Source: Pilatotrama ljubarskyi
Lineage: Eukaryota; Basidiomycota; Agaricomycetes; Polyporales; Polyporaceae
DNA: 41,070 bases
Direction of reading: 5' to 3'
Assembly: GCA_022385805.1 (NCBI GenBank)
Contig: MU277742.1
Span: 1-41,070 of the forward strand
The translations under genes and the position numbers were made by a program. Positions 30,737 through 41,070 of this stretch are shown here, piece after piece. The notes below the pieces were generated by a model, which saw only the letters and a list, made by a program, of their open reading frames with translations, was not told the origin of the DNA and did not search any database. Numbering within the stretch: position 1 is the first letter of the stretch; the number at the start of each line of letters is the position of its first letter.

Positions 30737-33261
30737 ATGCATCATCAACAGACGGGTGCCCCATCAGGCGAGCTTTGTATCTCGCCTCAAAGTTCGGTGC
30801 GCCTACTCAGGCAACTCGCAACTGGCCTCTATCGAGTCTTCGTGACAGGCGGTTTTGAAAGTCAGAGCTCAAAGTGTACGTGGTTCTGGGATACGGAGAC
30901 TCGATCTAAGTCTCTCAATGCCTGCGCAGGGTGGAATACTACTGCCCGCATGACAAGCATGTCTTCCACAACAACAACCATCGAAGATCAGAATGCCCTC
31001 TGTTCCAGTATTGTGAGACGTATGGCACGTTTGGGTCTGGCTATACCAAAGTGTGCGCGGTGCACTGCGGATGCCAAAGCGACGAGGGATGACTGCCTCT
31101 TCCTGCGTAAGTGTCATATTGTCCCTTGGGCTTTCGAACAAACCGCTGACCTGTGGATGCTTGAACAAGATTTGAGACGTTTAAATTATGAGGCTTCCAG
31201 CGGCGAAGTCGATATCACCTTCGTCGACCGGACTACGGTCGTTTCCCCGGACCTACGCGAGGTCTTCAGCAGCAAGCACACACGTGATTCCCTAGCCAAA
31301 ATAAAGGCTCGTCTCATATCTTCCCGCGCAGATCCGATTCACTGAAGCTATTCCTACATGCAGAGGGAGTGCATACACTTCTTGCGACCTATGTTGCTCG
31401 AGGAATTGGAGGTCCTCCGGGGCTTTGAGGACTGTGACGGGATTCTCTTCAAAGGACGGGAACTCACATTCAGAGTATTGTGTGGCAAGTCGCTCAATGA
31501 CTGACAAGATGCTGCCCAGCTCACGTCAGATTTTCTTCGCAGATTTTTGCAATACGACACTATTCTTGCACGCGTGGTTCTGCTCAACCTGCGGACAAGA
31601 AGCGTGTCCGCTGTGCTATCACTCTTGGGCGATAGAGGACAGCTGTAGGCCACCGTGTCATGAGCGAACGGCCTTCCGCCCGGTATCTCGGTTTACATTG
31701 GAAGAGCTTCAGGCCGTGCTTGCCGCCATGACGCAGGCTATGTCCCTGTCGTAAGTCTTTCTGAGTTGCGCTCTCCCCTTTCTTATGCATAGCCGTCCGT
31801 AGCACTGCAGCCACGTACCCCTTTCCAAAGGGTACCTCGTCTCGTCATCCTCGTCGCGTCGGACACTCTAGTCTGTCCCTCGGGTCTTTCCAGCAGATCT
31901 GGTCAGAGCGCGCCCCATTCGTTGTAACTGGTCTGGATAGCGCGTTCCAGATTTGCTGGACTCCAGCCTATTTCGTCCGAAGATTCGGAACCCAAGAATG
32001 CGAGGTGGAAGACTGCCGAACGGGTCTTTCTCGACCGTCTACGGTCGGCTCCTTTTTCTCTCTTTTCGATGTGCGTCCTTCCTCTAGCACCGAAATCAGC
32101 AAGTTGAAGGTCTGTTATGCCCATGGCTCCATTTCTAGCGCGAGTGAGATGACCACCACAATGCAGGATTGGCCCACGGAATCTTTCTTCCAGACGGAAT
32201 ACCCGCAGCTCTATGAAGACTTTGTGAAAGTTCTTCCTGTCCCAGAATACACTGCCTCGAATGGCATCTACAATCTAGCCGCATACTTCCCCCTCAACTC
32301 GATCCGTCCTGACCTCGGTGAGTCTCCTATATCCGCCACACGACCTCTACCTTCTGAACCGTTTCTCAGGGCCGAAGATCTACAGTGCGCTGGCGTGTCC
32401 GTTCGACGAGGATCACTCCGGCAGCACCAGACTCCATATTGATCTGTCCGACGCCATCAACGTGATGACCTACGCTGGGACGTGTTATGACGGTGCCCCT
32501 GGTTATGCTCTGTGGCACATCTTCGAAGCTTGCGATGTGCCTGCGCTACGCGATTTCATGCAGTTCAAATTTCCTCCGCATAGCGGCGACGTGATCCATA
32601 ATCAAGAGATATATCTGACACCTTCATTGCTCAGAGAATTGGACGACACTCGAGGTGTCCGTCCCTACCTCATTCACCAGCGTGTGGGAGAAGCCGTCTT
32701 CATACCAGCTGGCTGTCCGCACCAGGTTGAGTCTACTTCACCCCCTTTCCAGGTTTGCGCGCTGACTTCGCCGCTCAGGTGGCTAACCAAGCCAATTGTA
32801 TCAAAATCGCCTGCGACTTCGTCAGCCCGGAGAGTATAGGCGTATGTCTAAAACTCTCCAGTGAATTCCGTGCGCAACGTATCGCGCGCGGCTGGCCTCT
32901 CGACGTTCTCCCGGTCGTCAGCATGCTCTACTATGCCTGGACGTCTTGTGACTCTCTCAACGTCAAGTGAGTTCCTACAAACACGATACTGCATGCTTGT
33001 TGACGGCTATGCAGTCTGCCTGTTGAGGAAGACAATGCATTTCTGGGAGACGATCACCGAGAGACCATCGCTGCTTCTACAGGGATTGCCAGTGAGAATA
33101 AGCCTCGTCTCGGCAACAAAAGCGAGTCGTCACTCTTCCGCTCTTCCCGATGCATTCAAGCTCACTATCATAGCAGGTCAACGACAAGCCAAAGGACCGT
33201 TTTACTGTCCCTTCTGTGGGCAGGGACGGAGTACATTCGGCCAAGCTATAGCCGTCATTGA
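30737..33261 (+). CDS. JmjC-domain protein, KDM3-like histone demethylase type
   Basis: Exons read: 30737-30873, 30930-31050, 31112 to about 31320, 31364-31474, 31530-31750, one short exon near 31811-31840, 31897-32109, 32167-32317, 32370-32725, 32779-32966, 33015-33261. Most introns are 48-61 nt and phase-consistent; the junctions near 31320-31363 and 31751-31896 are not settled. A Cys/His-rich block lies in exon 2. A KDM3-type zinc finger (C-S-T-C-G-Q-E-A-C-P-L-C) is in the 31530 exon. The KDM3 pre-JmjC segment (W-T-P-x-Y-F) is in the 31897 exon. The JmjC core carries the iron ligands H-x-D (R-L-H-I-D-L-S-D) near 32435 and the distal His in I-P-A-G-C-P-H-Q near 32717. JmjC enzymes use Fe(II) and 2-oxoglutarate to oxidise methyl-lysine. 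Activity on H3K9 is a family inference. The start ATG is uncertain. Confidence 0.8.
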
Positions 33262-33679
33262 TCACGCGTGGGTCTGCATACATCCTCTGCATTACATGTC
33301 ACTTAGACGCCCGCGACAGCGTTTCATGCCACGGCCTCGAATTGAATACACGCCACAGGAAGGCATGCCGGAAGTATCACTGCCCTGTTGCCCTGGCCAA
33401 ATTCTTGGAGTGCCTAAAGCAGTAACTCTGACATGTACACAAAATGTCGCTGAGGCCAAGTAATAATGCAGATATGTCGTAGACAGAGGCGAAGCCTCGC
33501 GCGATCATTGTGAACCCGTCTAGCACAAAGCTGATTAATCATCAGCGAAAGAGGGTGTTGACTACTCATCTATTTATGGGAGGTCTCAGACTTTCATGCG
33601 TATGCAACGCTGCCATGAAAATGAATGGGTGTTCGTGCACAAGGCGGACGGCGGGAGGGCAAGGATGCGGGAATCGGGT
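33262..33679. other. 3' flank of the JmjC gene; alternative last exon possible
   Basis: A plus-strand frame open to 33463 contains C-P-F-C and a later W-V-C-I-H and could be an alternative 3' exon, but joining it needs a non-obvious splice. Otherwise nothing recognised. Confidence 0.3.
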
Positions 33680-33810
33680 CGGCGGGCGGTGACGGCAGTG
33701 CACCGTCGCAGGCGACGCGAAGGCGAGGTTTAGGGCGGCGCGAAGCTGTCTCGTGGACGATGGGGACGCCGCCTGGCCTGGTGACAGAGGACGGAGCGCT
33801 CGGAGTTCGC
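33680..33810. repeat. Right arm of long-range inverted repeat
   Basis: 33716-33810 is an exact reverse complement of window bases 1-95. A 23-bp segment at 33695-33717 or so is present only here, and 33680-33694 matches again. Beyond 33810 the matching partner would lie outside the window. Confidence 0.85.
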
Positions 33811-34182
33811 GATGCTCGCCGTGCTGGACGGTACTCACAATACTTTATTCGCGGATGTCGAGGAGAACGGCGGACGCGAGCGCCGAGCTTGGGGCTTGGC
33901 GATGGCAGTCTGCCCTGAGACCTCACCGAGCACGTACGAGCGAAGACTCGTCCGGGTCAACGCTCGGGTCGCAGGCCGTAGCTGCGGCAGTGTCTTTCTG
34001 TGGCAGAGGCGACGAGACATGCGCGGCCCCAAACATGAGTCTGAGTTTTCCCGGTTGAAGAAGTTCTCAAGTTCGTATTCAAGTTGCTTGCCGCACATGC
34101 GAACCCGCTCACAGATAGACAGAGATCTGCGGCCAAACCCGCGTAAACATGCTACACGTGGGCTCGCGCGCTTGTTCCCGAC

Positions 34183-36140
34183 ATGGTAATCTGCAGCTCC
34201 AGCTTGTTCGAGTCGCTCCCTCTCCCTCCACTCGCCCTCCTGCACCTCCTCCGAAACCGCACCTCCTCCTCCTCCTCCTCCTCCTCGCTCACACTCCGTC
34301 TCTCGCCCCCCTCACTGTCTCCCATGCTCTCCCTCGCTGTCCTGCACGCGGGCAAGGCTCTGGTCGACATCTACTGTCGGCGATCCTTGCGGGGCCCTGG
34401 TTGGCTATGCGTATTGCGGGCCAGCGATCCCCACCGCGTGCATGATGTCGGTCGCAGCCTCCGCTCGACCCTTCATCCCTCCTCTGCACTCGACTCTCGT
34501 CCCTTCTCGCTAATCGTCTGGGGTCGGTGAGCCCTGCCGCTCTCACCGTCACGCTGGCCGCGCACTGGCGGGCTCGTTTCTCGCTCGTACACCGCCTCGC
34601 GCTCGATTTGTCTCGATTCTCAGCCTCAGAGACATCGTACACCCCTCTGGCGTGCAGGCCGGGCTCACGGTGCGTCCCCATCTGCCCCCCACTCCGGTAT
34701 CCCTCCGTCTCAACGTTGCGCGGCAGGGACACCGTCTCCGCGCTCGCTCCTCGGATCGACGGATGTCGTCGTACCTCAACGTCAACCTTCGGCCTCGCAG
34801 CGGTTGTCGAGGTGTCTTGCCCTCGGTTATGGTATTAGTACTTGCTTTCCCGTTCGGTCGGGCTAAGTATGCTATGACAGCTCACCACGATGTGCTTAAA
34901 ACGGATCGCAAAGGGTGCTGTCAGTTCTCGTACCACACTCCTTCCTCTGCCAATGCAGGGTGTAGAGGCTTCAACGTGATCGCTAAGACGAATATCTTCT
35001 TGCGTGTGAGCCACTCCGCCCTTTGCTGTGCGCTTTGATGTACGTCAGTACTCGGACGCTGTCGCAGCTCTCATTGAGTGATTCATTGTGTTCAGTACAG
35101 ACTTCTAAGATTTCTGCACGGCTGCTCATGCAGTCCTACAGTACTTTCGAAGAGTTACTCCTGTGTGGCAGTTCCTTATCGCCATCGACTCCAGGGCATA
35201 TCGATCGTCCTCATCCCCTCTGCGGTACCGCTCTGACCAAATGATTTGCAACGGTCGCTCCGCTCCGGTGAGTCCTCATCGGCCCATCTCAGTCTCATTA
35301 CGCTGCTAGTCCACTGGTGAGCGTGGATGCGTGCCTCGCGCGCTACTCTTTCGTCTCCTGGGCATTGCTTATGCACGCTCTCGAGCATATGAAGGGAGCC
35401 TGCAAGCAACTCTCGAGCAAACATGCGTCACACGTAGTCGCCAAGTCTTAGAGTAACAATATGGAGGCTGGAGCATTGCTAGTTTCCGCGCGGTGCGTTC
35501 TGCTTCCGGCCGGTACGCTGAGCTCTCCTCACTCACTGAGTACGATGTTCGCGTGTCGGCGTCGATCGCGCGCATTACTAGGGTCCCCGATGAGCAGCGG
35601 TCCTCGATGAACCTAGACTAGTGCTGATGGGCGGTCGGCGGGATGAGCGAGCAGCTCGTCCGAGTTCCTCGCTAGTGGTTTCCGCGAAGCAGCGGGCTCA
35701 GTGCTCAGATTCCAGTCGTGGGCCACACTTCGCATGACTTAGTACTCACTCTGGTCTCTCCTGATGCAGCCATTCACAACCGTCGATGTGGACTCGCTGC
35801 AGTTTGAGCAGTCGGCTTGTCCCGGGGTTGTACCCTGAAGCCAGTCATCGCTCACTCACGCCACGCCGTCAGATGGAGCCGAACAATTCTAATCGCATCA
35901 AACAGATGGTCCCCTCCAGAAGGTCGTGTACAACCGATAATGCGCAAACAAGTACTCCACAGCCACTCCGGTCGCAAGCCAGAACGCGCCTTCGCAGAAA
36001 CTGAGGAAGGGCGGGCGCGCTCATACCTCGGGCGCTCGAAACGGATGGGGACGAGCCTGTACAATCGGGGTTGATCGCCTTTGCGACTGCGGGGGCCAAG
36101 TACCTACTTCTGCCAGAGCCGGGCCTCGTAATAACGTGAG
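34183..36140 (+). other. Probable multi-exon gene(s) with very short introns, unresolved
   Basis: Several plus-strand blocks have strong coding character and sit next to good splice sites. Examples are 34340-34526 ending at GTGAGC; a frame at 34735-35003 ending at GTGAGC; 35109-35267 ending at GTGAGT and joining in phase across a 42-nt intron (35268-35309) to 35310-35452; then 35483-35618; then 35769-35824 joining across about 46 nt to a block starting with ATG at 35873; and a last frame near 36005-36138. Some joins would require introns of only about 30 nt or cross a stop, so this may be a gene in decay or two genes. No domain recognised; the blocks are Arg/Ser/Leu-rich. Confidence 0.4.
34262..34286. 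repeat. (CCT)n microsatellite
   Basis: About eight CCT units inside a longer pyrimidine-rich stretch (34195-34345). Confidence 0.9.
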
Positions 36141-36496
36141 GGTGCATATATGCAGACCAACTGCTCGCTCATTTCCTGGTACGTAGCCCGTTATATTTCT
36201 TGACCTCGGAAAGCGAGTGGGGCCACCGTCAAGGCAAGTCCGCTCTGTGTTGACAACGCTGCTTCACAATAGCTGTTATACTGTACATCTCTTCCATACC
36301 GCTACCTACGGGCTGAGACACTAGCCCGCATAGCCATGATAAGCCTGCTGCCTCCGAGGCACTCCGTACGGCCGCACTGTTACCCGTCCAGGAACTTTAT
36401 GTGGGAAGTCTATGGACGACGACAGAATAAACCCCTGCAGTCATACCTGGCGTCTCGCGTATGCATTACCATCAGTATGACCCGAATCATTTGGCT

Positions 36497-37183
36497 CTAA
36501 TCCGAACTTTCACTTTGCCCATCGGTCAGTACCGTGTTGCATGGAGGTGCATGGAGAAATACCGTAAGATTGAGGCGCAGTTTTCTAGGTATACGAGTCC
36601 GTCGCTGGACTTCCATCATAAACCTGATACCACCGGCCGCAGCCAGAGTAATCCTGAGCTCAGGTCAAGGAGGACAGGAGAACGTACTCACTGCCGGACG
36701 ATGCGGTGAATCGTGGTTACGTCGCCTCGCTTGAGGTTGATGTGGTAGCCGGTACCTCCTTGCGATACCCGTGCGACGAGAATCTGGCCATGCCAAGGCG
36801 CTATGGTCCCAGAAGATGGTAGTGATACGTTGGAAGGTTGTTGTGCATGCCGGGTGAAATAAACCTTGAAGAAGTTGATAGCGCGACCATTTACAGCTTC
36901 GATGTCGCAGTCGTGAATGAATACGCCCACTCCTAAAGCCTCCTCGGCCAGAGTGTACCGGTATGGGGGATGGTCCTCGGTAATCGGCCGATAGAAAAGC
37001 TGGGGCACCTTGACAGAGCGAGCCTTGTCCGTAGCATAACCGTATAAACGGCATTTGGTACAGATGCGGATGGCCTGGATACGAGTGTGAATGAAAGATT
37101 GGAAGGCGGGTAGAACTCCTTCTGCTTACGGGTGCGTAGTGACGGCGGAGGGAAGCAGGTGGCAATTTACGGGAAGATGGCAT
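36497..37183 (-). CDS. Small protein with CxxC motif, unknown family (146 or 197 aa)
   Basis: Exon 1 (37183-37130, 18 residues, basic) joins exon 2 (from 37074) over a 55-nt intron (37075-37129; GTAAGC...TCCAG, phase 0). Exon 2 opens with C-T-K-C (Cys23, Cys26) and continues as a compact mixed alpha/beta-looking sequence with R-P-I-T-E-D, G-V-F-I-H-D-C and G-R-A-I-N-F-F-K-V-Y. It stops at 36688 (146 aa) unless the GTGAGT donor at 36691 is used, which joins a third exon (36653-36497) and gives 197 aa. I do not recognise the family; it resembles lineage-specific polypore hypotheticals in style only. Confidence 0.6.
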
Positions 37184-38110
37184 TCCGGGTGCGCCGAGTA
37201 AGACGTTGTGACAGGCGAGGCTCAAGCTTGTTATATGTTAATCGCGGCCACGCTCAATCTGGACTACCAGAACCGGCCAATACGACAGCCAATGAATCGC
37301 AATGGACGAAGTCGGGACTCTGCATGCCAGTGGGGTCGAGTGGGCACACGAGCTATCCCCGGAGACAACATGGATCAATCATGATCACCAAAGGCCTTGC
37401 CACACTTGCAGAAGAGGGCGATTGATGCCTGTGGTAAGGAGAAGTGGAGGAGTGCGGATTCGGACCGCTGGGTCGGCTCCATGCGCGGGCCCACGATGGG
37501 CCTGGATGGGATCTGACGCGATTGATAGCACTTAGACAGCTCGCGCGCGTACATGACGGGCACCCCGGTATTGCACACCGTCCAAAAATGGTCGAAAAAC
37601 GAGACAAAAGGGGTACTTTTGTCCGGTTCCGCGGTGACCAGACAAAACTAGAAGTTGGAAAGTGGGCTGAACCAAGACTAAAGAACGGCGAAAGGTAAAC
37701 CTCTTGTCTCGACTTTTTGCCGGTCTTGGCCTGCGGGATGCCCGTCGGATTGACTGGTTTTCGAGTGTACATCGAACCGGTTATTGCAATGAGCTGTTTG
37801 AACAAGGGATACCGTCACGTTGCCGTCAATTCGTTGAAGGCGTCGAGACGCTGGCCCAGCTTATACTACTTGCTTGAGTTATGGGCCGACCAATCGCAAT
37901 CTGTACTAAGACTTCGGATCTCAGATCTGGCCATGCAGAGTACTGTTTTAGTGAAGTTCGCGGTTCGCTCGCGGTGAGATTCGCGTTCATGATTACACAG
38001 GCATGCGGGGCCGTCTAGTACAAGCCTACCGAATATTACTTAGTCTGGTTCCCATCCGTTCTGGCAGCGAGCGGCTCTACATGTGCTCTCTGAACGCGCG
38101 CTTACCACTT

Positions 38111-38137
38111 CTTGTGAGAACTTTTCGTTCTCGCAAG
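38111..38137. other. Hairpin, 11-bp stem with 5-nt loop
   Basis: CTTGTGAGAAC-TTTTC-GTTCTCGCAAG, one G-T pair, flanked on both sides by GCGCGC. It lies in otherwise gene-free DNA. Confidence 0.65.
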
Positions 38138-38182
38138 CGCGCCTGCTAGAGAGCCTGTCGAACGTCTGGAACTAATTATCAC

Positions 38183-38208
38183 TCCTCCTCCTCCTCCTCC
38201 TCCTCCTC
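38183..38208. repeat. (CCT)n microsatellite
   Basis: About eight uninterrupted TCC/CCT units, in the same orientation as the tract at 34262. Confidence 0.9.
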
Positions 38209-39591
38209 GTCGATACTGCTCCGGGAGGATTGATACGCGACGAGCATCCAGGGAATGCCGACCATGACAGTTCATATCGAAAGCTGTCCCGAAGTGCTTG
38301 AGAAAAACTCACCAATGGATCGCAGAGTCCTATAGGCTGAGAAATCCTTCAGACCTTCGACCATCCGCAAAGTAGAAAGGCGGGCATGACAGATCTATAC
38401 GAAAACCGAGCTGACTTTGGTGAAATCGCAGGTGACGTTGGATTGTACGCACTGATTAATACTGATTCCACGCTCGTTGTGGTGACATCTCTGGTGTGTG
38501 ATCTGGCAAGCGAGAAAACATAGAGGGGAAAAGGCCGTAGTCCGGAAGAGAGACGGCGGGACTGGGCTGGAAGAGCCGCAGTGACGCGAACATTGACGCC
38601 TCAGGTTTGCTCACACCATTATCCGCGCTGCTGCGATTGGGCCGCGCGGGACGCCGTACGATCGATGATGGGTACGCGGGGAAGGACGAGCGAAAGGCCA
38701 ACAAAGTCCAGTATAACGGCCGAGAAGGAAGGCGTACCGGAGTCCGAGCACTGCGAGAGCCAACGTCGCGACTCGAGGAGAGTGCGCGCAACACCCGCTC
38801 AGCGCCGCGGACCCCCTATTAGTGCGAGAGTCTTGTTCTTGAGCGCGAGGACGTGTCGCTAGTAACTTGCCTGGTGCTCGAGATGCTCCCGGTACTGGGG
38901 TGGCAAGTGAGCCCAAGCCGCAGCCGGCAGCTCTGTGTATTGTATATCGTCGACAACCGTAGGAGGGGGATAGGACTGTGTCAGTGCACCCAGGACCAGT
39001 TGGTGCCCGTTGGTCATAGCCGATCAGGTGATTGATGCTCTACTAGGTGGGTAGGTGCTTGAGACACATTCCAAAGCGGAGGAGCACATCGCCGGCGAAG
39101 GCTGTCTAACTCACAAAAGCTAGTGCAGTATACCGAGTTGGCGTTTCCGAACGACACAGTACTCAGGGGTCTACACTGTCGCAGCAGAAGCGCTGCTGCC
39201 GCCCGTTCACCAGTGACGTCTTCCGGTCTCGAAGACGCACAGAGCAAGTTCCAGCCGACGAATCAACCATTATGACAGACCGGCCTGGGGACGATAGACG
39301 CAGTATGCTAAGCAAAGTCTTCTCCACGGTGCAGGAGGCAGCGGTCCGATAGGGACGTCCGCATTGTCGTCCGTATCGACGGAAGACTCCACAGTATCGA
39401 GGTTAGCGCGAGGAAGAACTCAAGCACGAAGGCTCCATATCACATACGTCGAACAGTCCTTCATCTGCGCGCTGAGCAGGATCTTGACTTGCGCGAAAGA
39501 GCCGAAGACGGGTTGCTAGCATCTCTGCGGATCCGCGAAAGGGGAAAGGCTCTTGCTGAAGGGCAGCCAGCGATACTCGTATAGGTTCACG

Positions 39592-40460
39592 TCATGGGGT
39601 CGGCCTGGACCGGAGAAAACAGGGCCATATAGCGACACCGGAGCCTGCGTGACCTTCACACAAGTCGTCGTAGAGAGCGAGCTCTCCCGATGCAATCCAA
39701 GGCGGTCCTGGGCTGATCGGTGACAGGTATTCAGGACCAGGGACAGGTAGGTCACCCGTGTCCACCATCAGCGCCTGCGTCGGGGCGGTCCATCCGGGAG
39801 CACCTGCATTGCAGCGTTCTGACGCGATTCCAGGAAGTGGGGCCGGATCGACGCTAGGTCGGCAAAAAGCCGAGCTTGCACGCAGTGATGATGGTATTTC
39901 CTGTGTCCATACGGTTGCACCGTAGGCTGCGGAGCCCGCGTCAGTCCTTTGAGATCGCGATAATGCACCAGGGCTACGACTCATCTCGACGTACCGGGCT
40001 TGAGCGAGCATCCGGCATCGCCAACCTTCGTATTACCACGCCGAGTACGCCCAGGCTCCCTGCGACGCGGACGGTAGACGTAGTCTGGATATGTCTTCAT
40101 GTGTTCTCGGGTCGCTTTGTGAGCCAAACCATCCCAGTAACGCCTTTCAGTCTGAGACAGAGCTCTCCATTCTCGAGCGATGATGACAGACAATTCGCTC
40201 TGGCGCGGTCTACCCTTGAGGCTCCCCGGCGGCCGACTATCATCGAACGTCGCATATAGCTTCGCTTGGAGACGTTTACGGAACAATATGAAGCTGTTGG
40301 GCGGTCTCTTGACGTAGCCCGTGCGACGAAGTCGACTGTTATCCGAGGGCCCCGAGGAGCGCAGGGGACGAACCGAAGGCGCATGTGTCAAACCTGGGAC
40401 GGCGGCACGCGCTACCAGAGCCTGGCCCTCGCCGTGGGTATGCGAAGGTGCCAATCGCAT
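39592..40460 (-). CDS. HMG-box DNA-binding protein (266 aa)
   Basis: Exon 1 (40460-39995) and exon 2 (39926-39592) join over a 68-nt intron (39927-39994; GTACGT donor, ACTGAC branch point, CGCAG acceptor, phase 1). The start is the ATG at 40460; an in-frame TAG lies a short way upstream and the codons between lack ATG. Residues about 49-130 form a MATA/Ste11-type HMG box: Y-V-K-R-P-P-N-S-F-I-L-F, then S-E-L-S-V-I-I-A-R-E-W-R, then Y-P-D-Y-V-Y-R-P. This family binds AT-rich sites in the minor groove and includes fungal mating and sexual-development regulators, but no mating-locus partner is visible here. The C-terminal part is Pro-rich. A further intron could shift the last residues to a frame ending at 39516. 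Confidence 0.85.
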
Positions 40461-41070
40461 TCGCGCCGCAGGAGAGCGAGGCTCGGGCAAGAGCTAAAGG
40501 TCTCGACCAGCTGGTCTAATGGGTGCTGACAGGAGCAGCGTTTCGAGTGGGATGCGAGACCGACGGACTGTCAGAGCACCCACGCCTGATGATAACGAGG
40601 GAAGAGACAGCAGAAGAGGGGGAAGGAGGAGACCGCAGAGAAGATCTAGAGTCAAGCTCTTGCCCAACGGTCGATATATGGGCTCGTCACTTGAGTCACC
40701 GGGGTGAACTGCGGTTCACCTAGCGTAGACCATAAGGTCCAGGTACCAATACCATCATGATTGATTACAGGCAGAGGATGGTCGGACTGACCACCTGGAA
40801 GGCACAGCACGAAACCAAGGAGGCGGCGTCAGATTGTGATTGTGGTGCTCGTGCAAGGATGCGCTACGACGGGGCACGGACGCCCTGCGAGAGGGAAGTG
40901 ACAGGTCATCAAAGCGATCGTAGAAGCGACCCACGTGTATCCTGTTATTCTTCCGCGGCGGCGGCCGTAGGAACGGCGGGAGGACGAGGACGGCTGAGAG
41001 GTGACACCGCTCGCAGGACCTGTGTGCTGTTCATTGATGAGCAAAGGATCGGTGAATCCGTATGGGGGGG
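40461..41070. promoter_or_regulatory. Upstream region of the HMG-box gene
   Basis: No gene recognised in the last 600 bases; short frames only. It should contain the promoter of the minus-strand HMG gene, but no specific element stands out. Confidence 0.3.

Larger units (their letters stand above)
37184..39591. other. Long gap without a supported gene
   Basis: About 2.4 kb. Frames at 38456-38916 (-) and 39014-39290 (-) look weakly coding but no splice model held. An imperfect inverted repeat pairs GTCGAAAAACGAGACAAAAG (about 37593) with a near-complement at about 37701-37720. Confidence 0.35.

Noticed and set aside
30873..31345. Single long frame through the first JmjC exons
   Set aside because: The alternative frame in 30930-31050 is Cys/His-rich and flanked by splice sites, and fits a real exon better than the read-through.
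38456..38916. Overlapping minus-strand frames of about 100 aa
   Set aside because: No motif, no consistent splice model; kept only as part of the gap description.

Overview
The window reads as a gene-poor, transposon-rich stretch of a filamentous basidiomycete chromosome, most likely Agaricomycetes and perhaps Polyporales. The evidence is the many 48-68 nt spliceosomal introns (GT...AG, CTNAC-type branch points), a Plavaka/Tnp2-type transposase (a group known mainly from mushrooms), basidiomycete-type Ty3/gypsy and non-LTR retroelement relics, and two TTAGGG-type telomeric repeat blocks. No bacterial features (operons, ribosome binding sites, CRISPR) were seen. The long single-frame ORFs are mostly retroelement relics or shadows. 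The real genes had to be assembled from short exons by hand, so the splice models are predictions read from sequence.

Layout. 0-3 kb: one end of a 95-bp perfect inverted repeat, then a spliced 801-aa gene on the minus strand carrying a CCHC zinc knuckle like retroelement ORF1 proteins. 4.5-6.3 kb (minus): the most striking gene, a 495-aa protein with three consecutive complete Zn2Cys6 binuclear zinc clusters, each interrupted by a phase-0 intron at exactly the same place. 7.2-8.2 kb: a GC-rich short-repeat patch and a tRNA-derived SINE-like fragment. 8.7-10.5 kb (minus): a six-exon gene of unknown family. 10.5-16 kb: poorly coding, repeat-laden DNA with a 584-bp inverted-repeat element and a minisatellite. 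16.5-18 kb: a broken LINE with its endonuclease on the plus strand. 18.3-18.8 kb: a solo-LTR-like block. 19.3-25 kb: a decayed Ty3/gypsy element on the minus strand with gag, protease, RT and RNase H relics. 25.9-28 kb: a second LINE relic (RT) on the minus strand. 28.3-30.7 kb: a truncated Plavaka transposase bracketed by telomere-like repeats. 30.7-33.3 kb (plus): a many-exon JmjC (KDM3-like) demethylase-type gene with intact iron ligands. 33.7 kb: the second arm of the inverted repeat. 34.2-36.2 kb (plus): coding-like blocks separated by very short introns, not fully resolved. 36.5-37.2 kb (minus): a small CxxC protein of unknown function. 39.6-40.5 kb (minus): an HMG-box DNA-binding protein.

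The intact genes are mostly nuclear regulators (triple zinc cluster, JmjC, HMG box, possibly the CCHC protein) set among dead transposons. Nothing in the sequence shows that they act together; the shared theme is inference.
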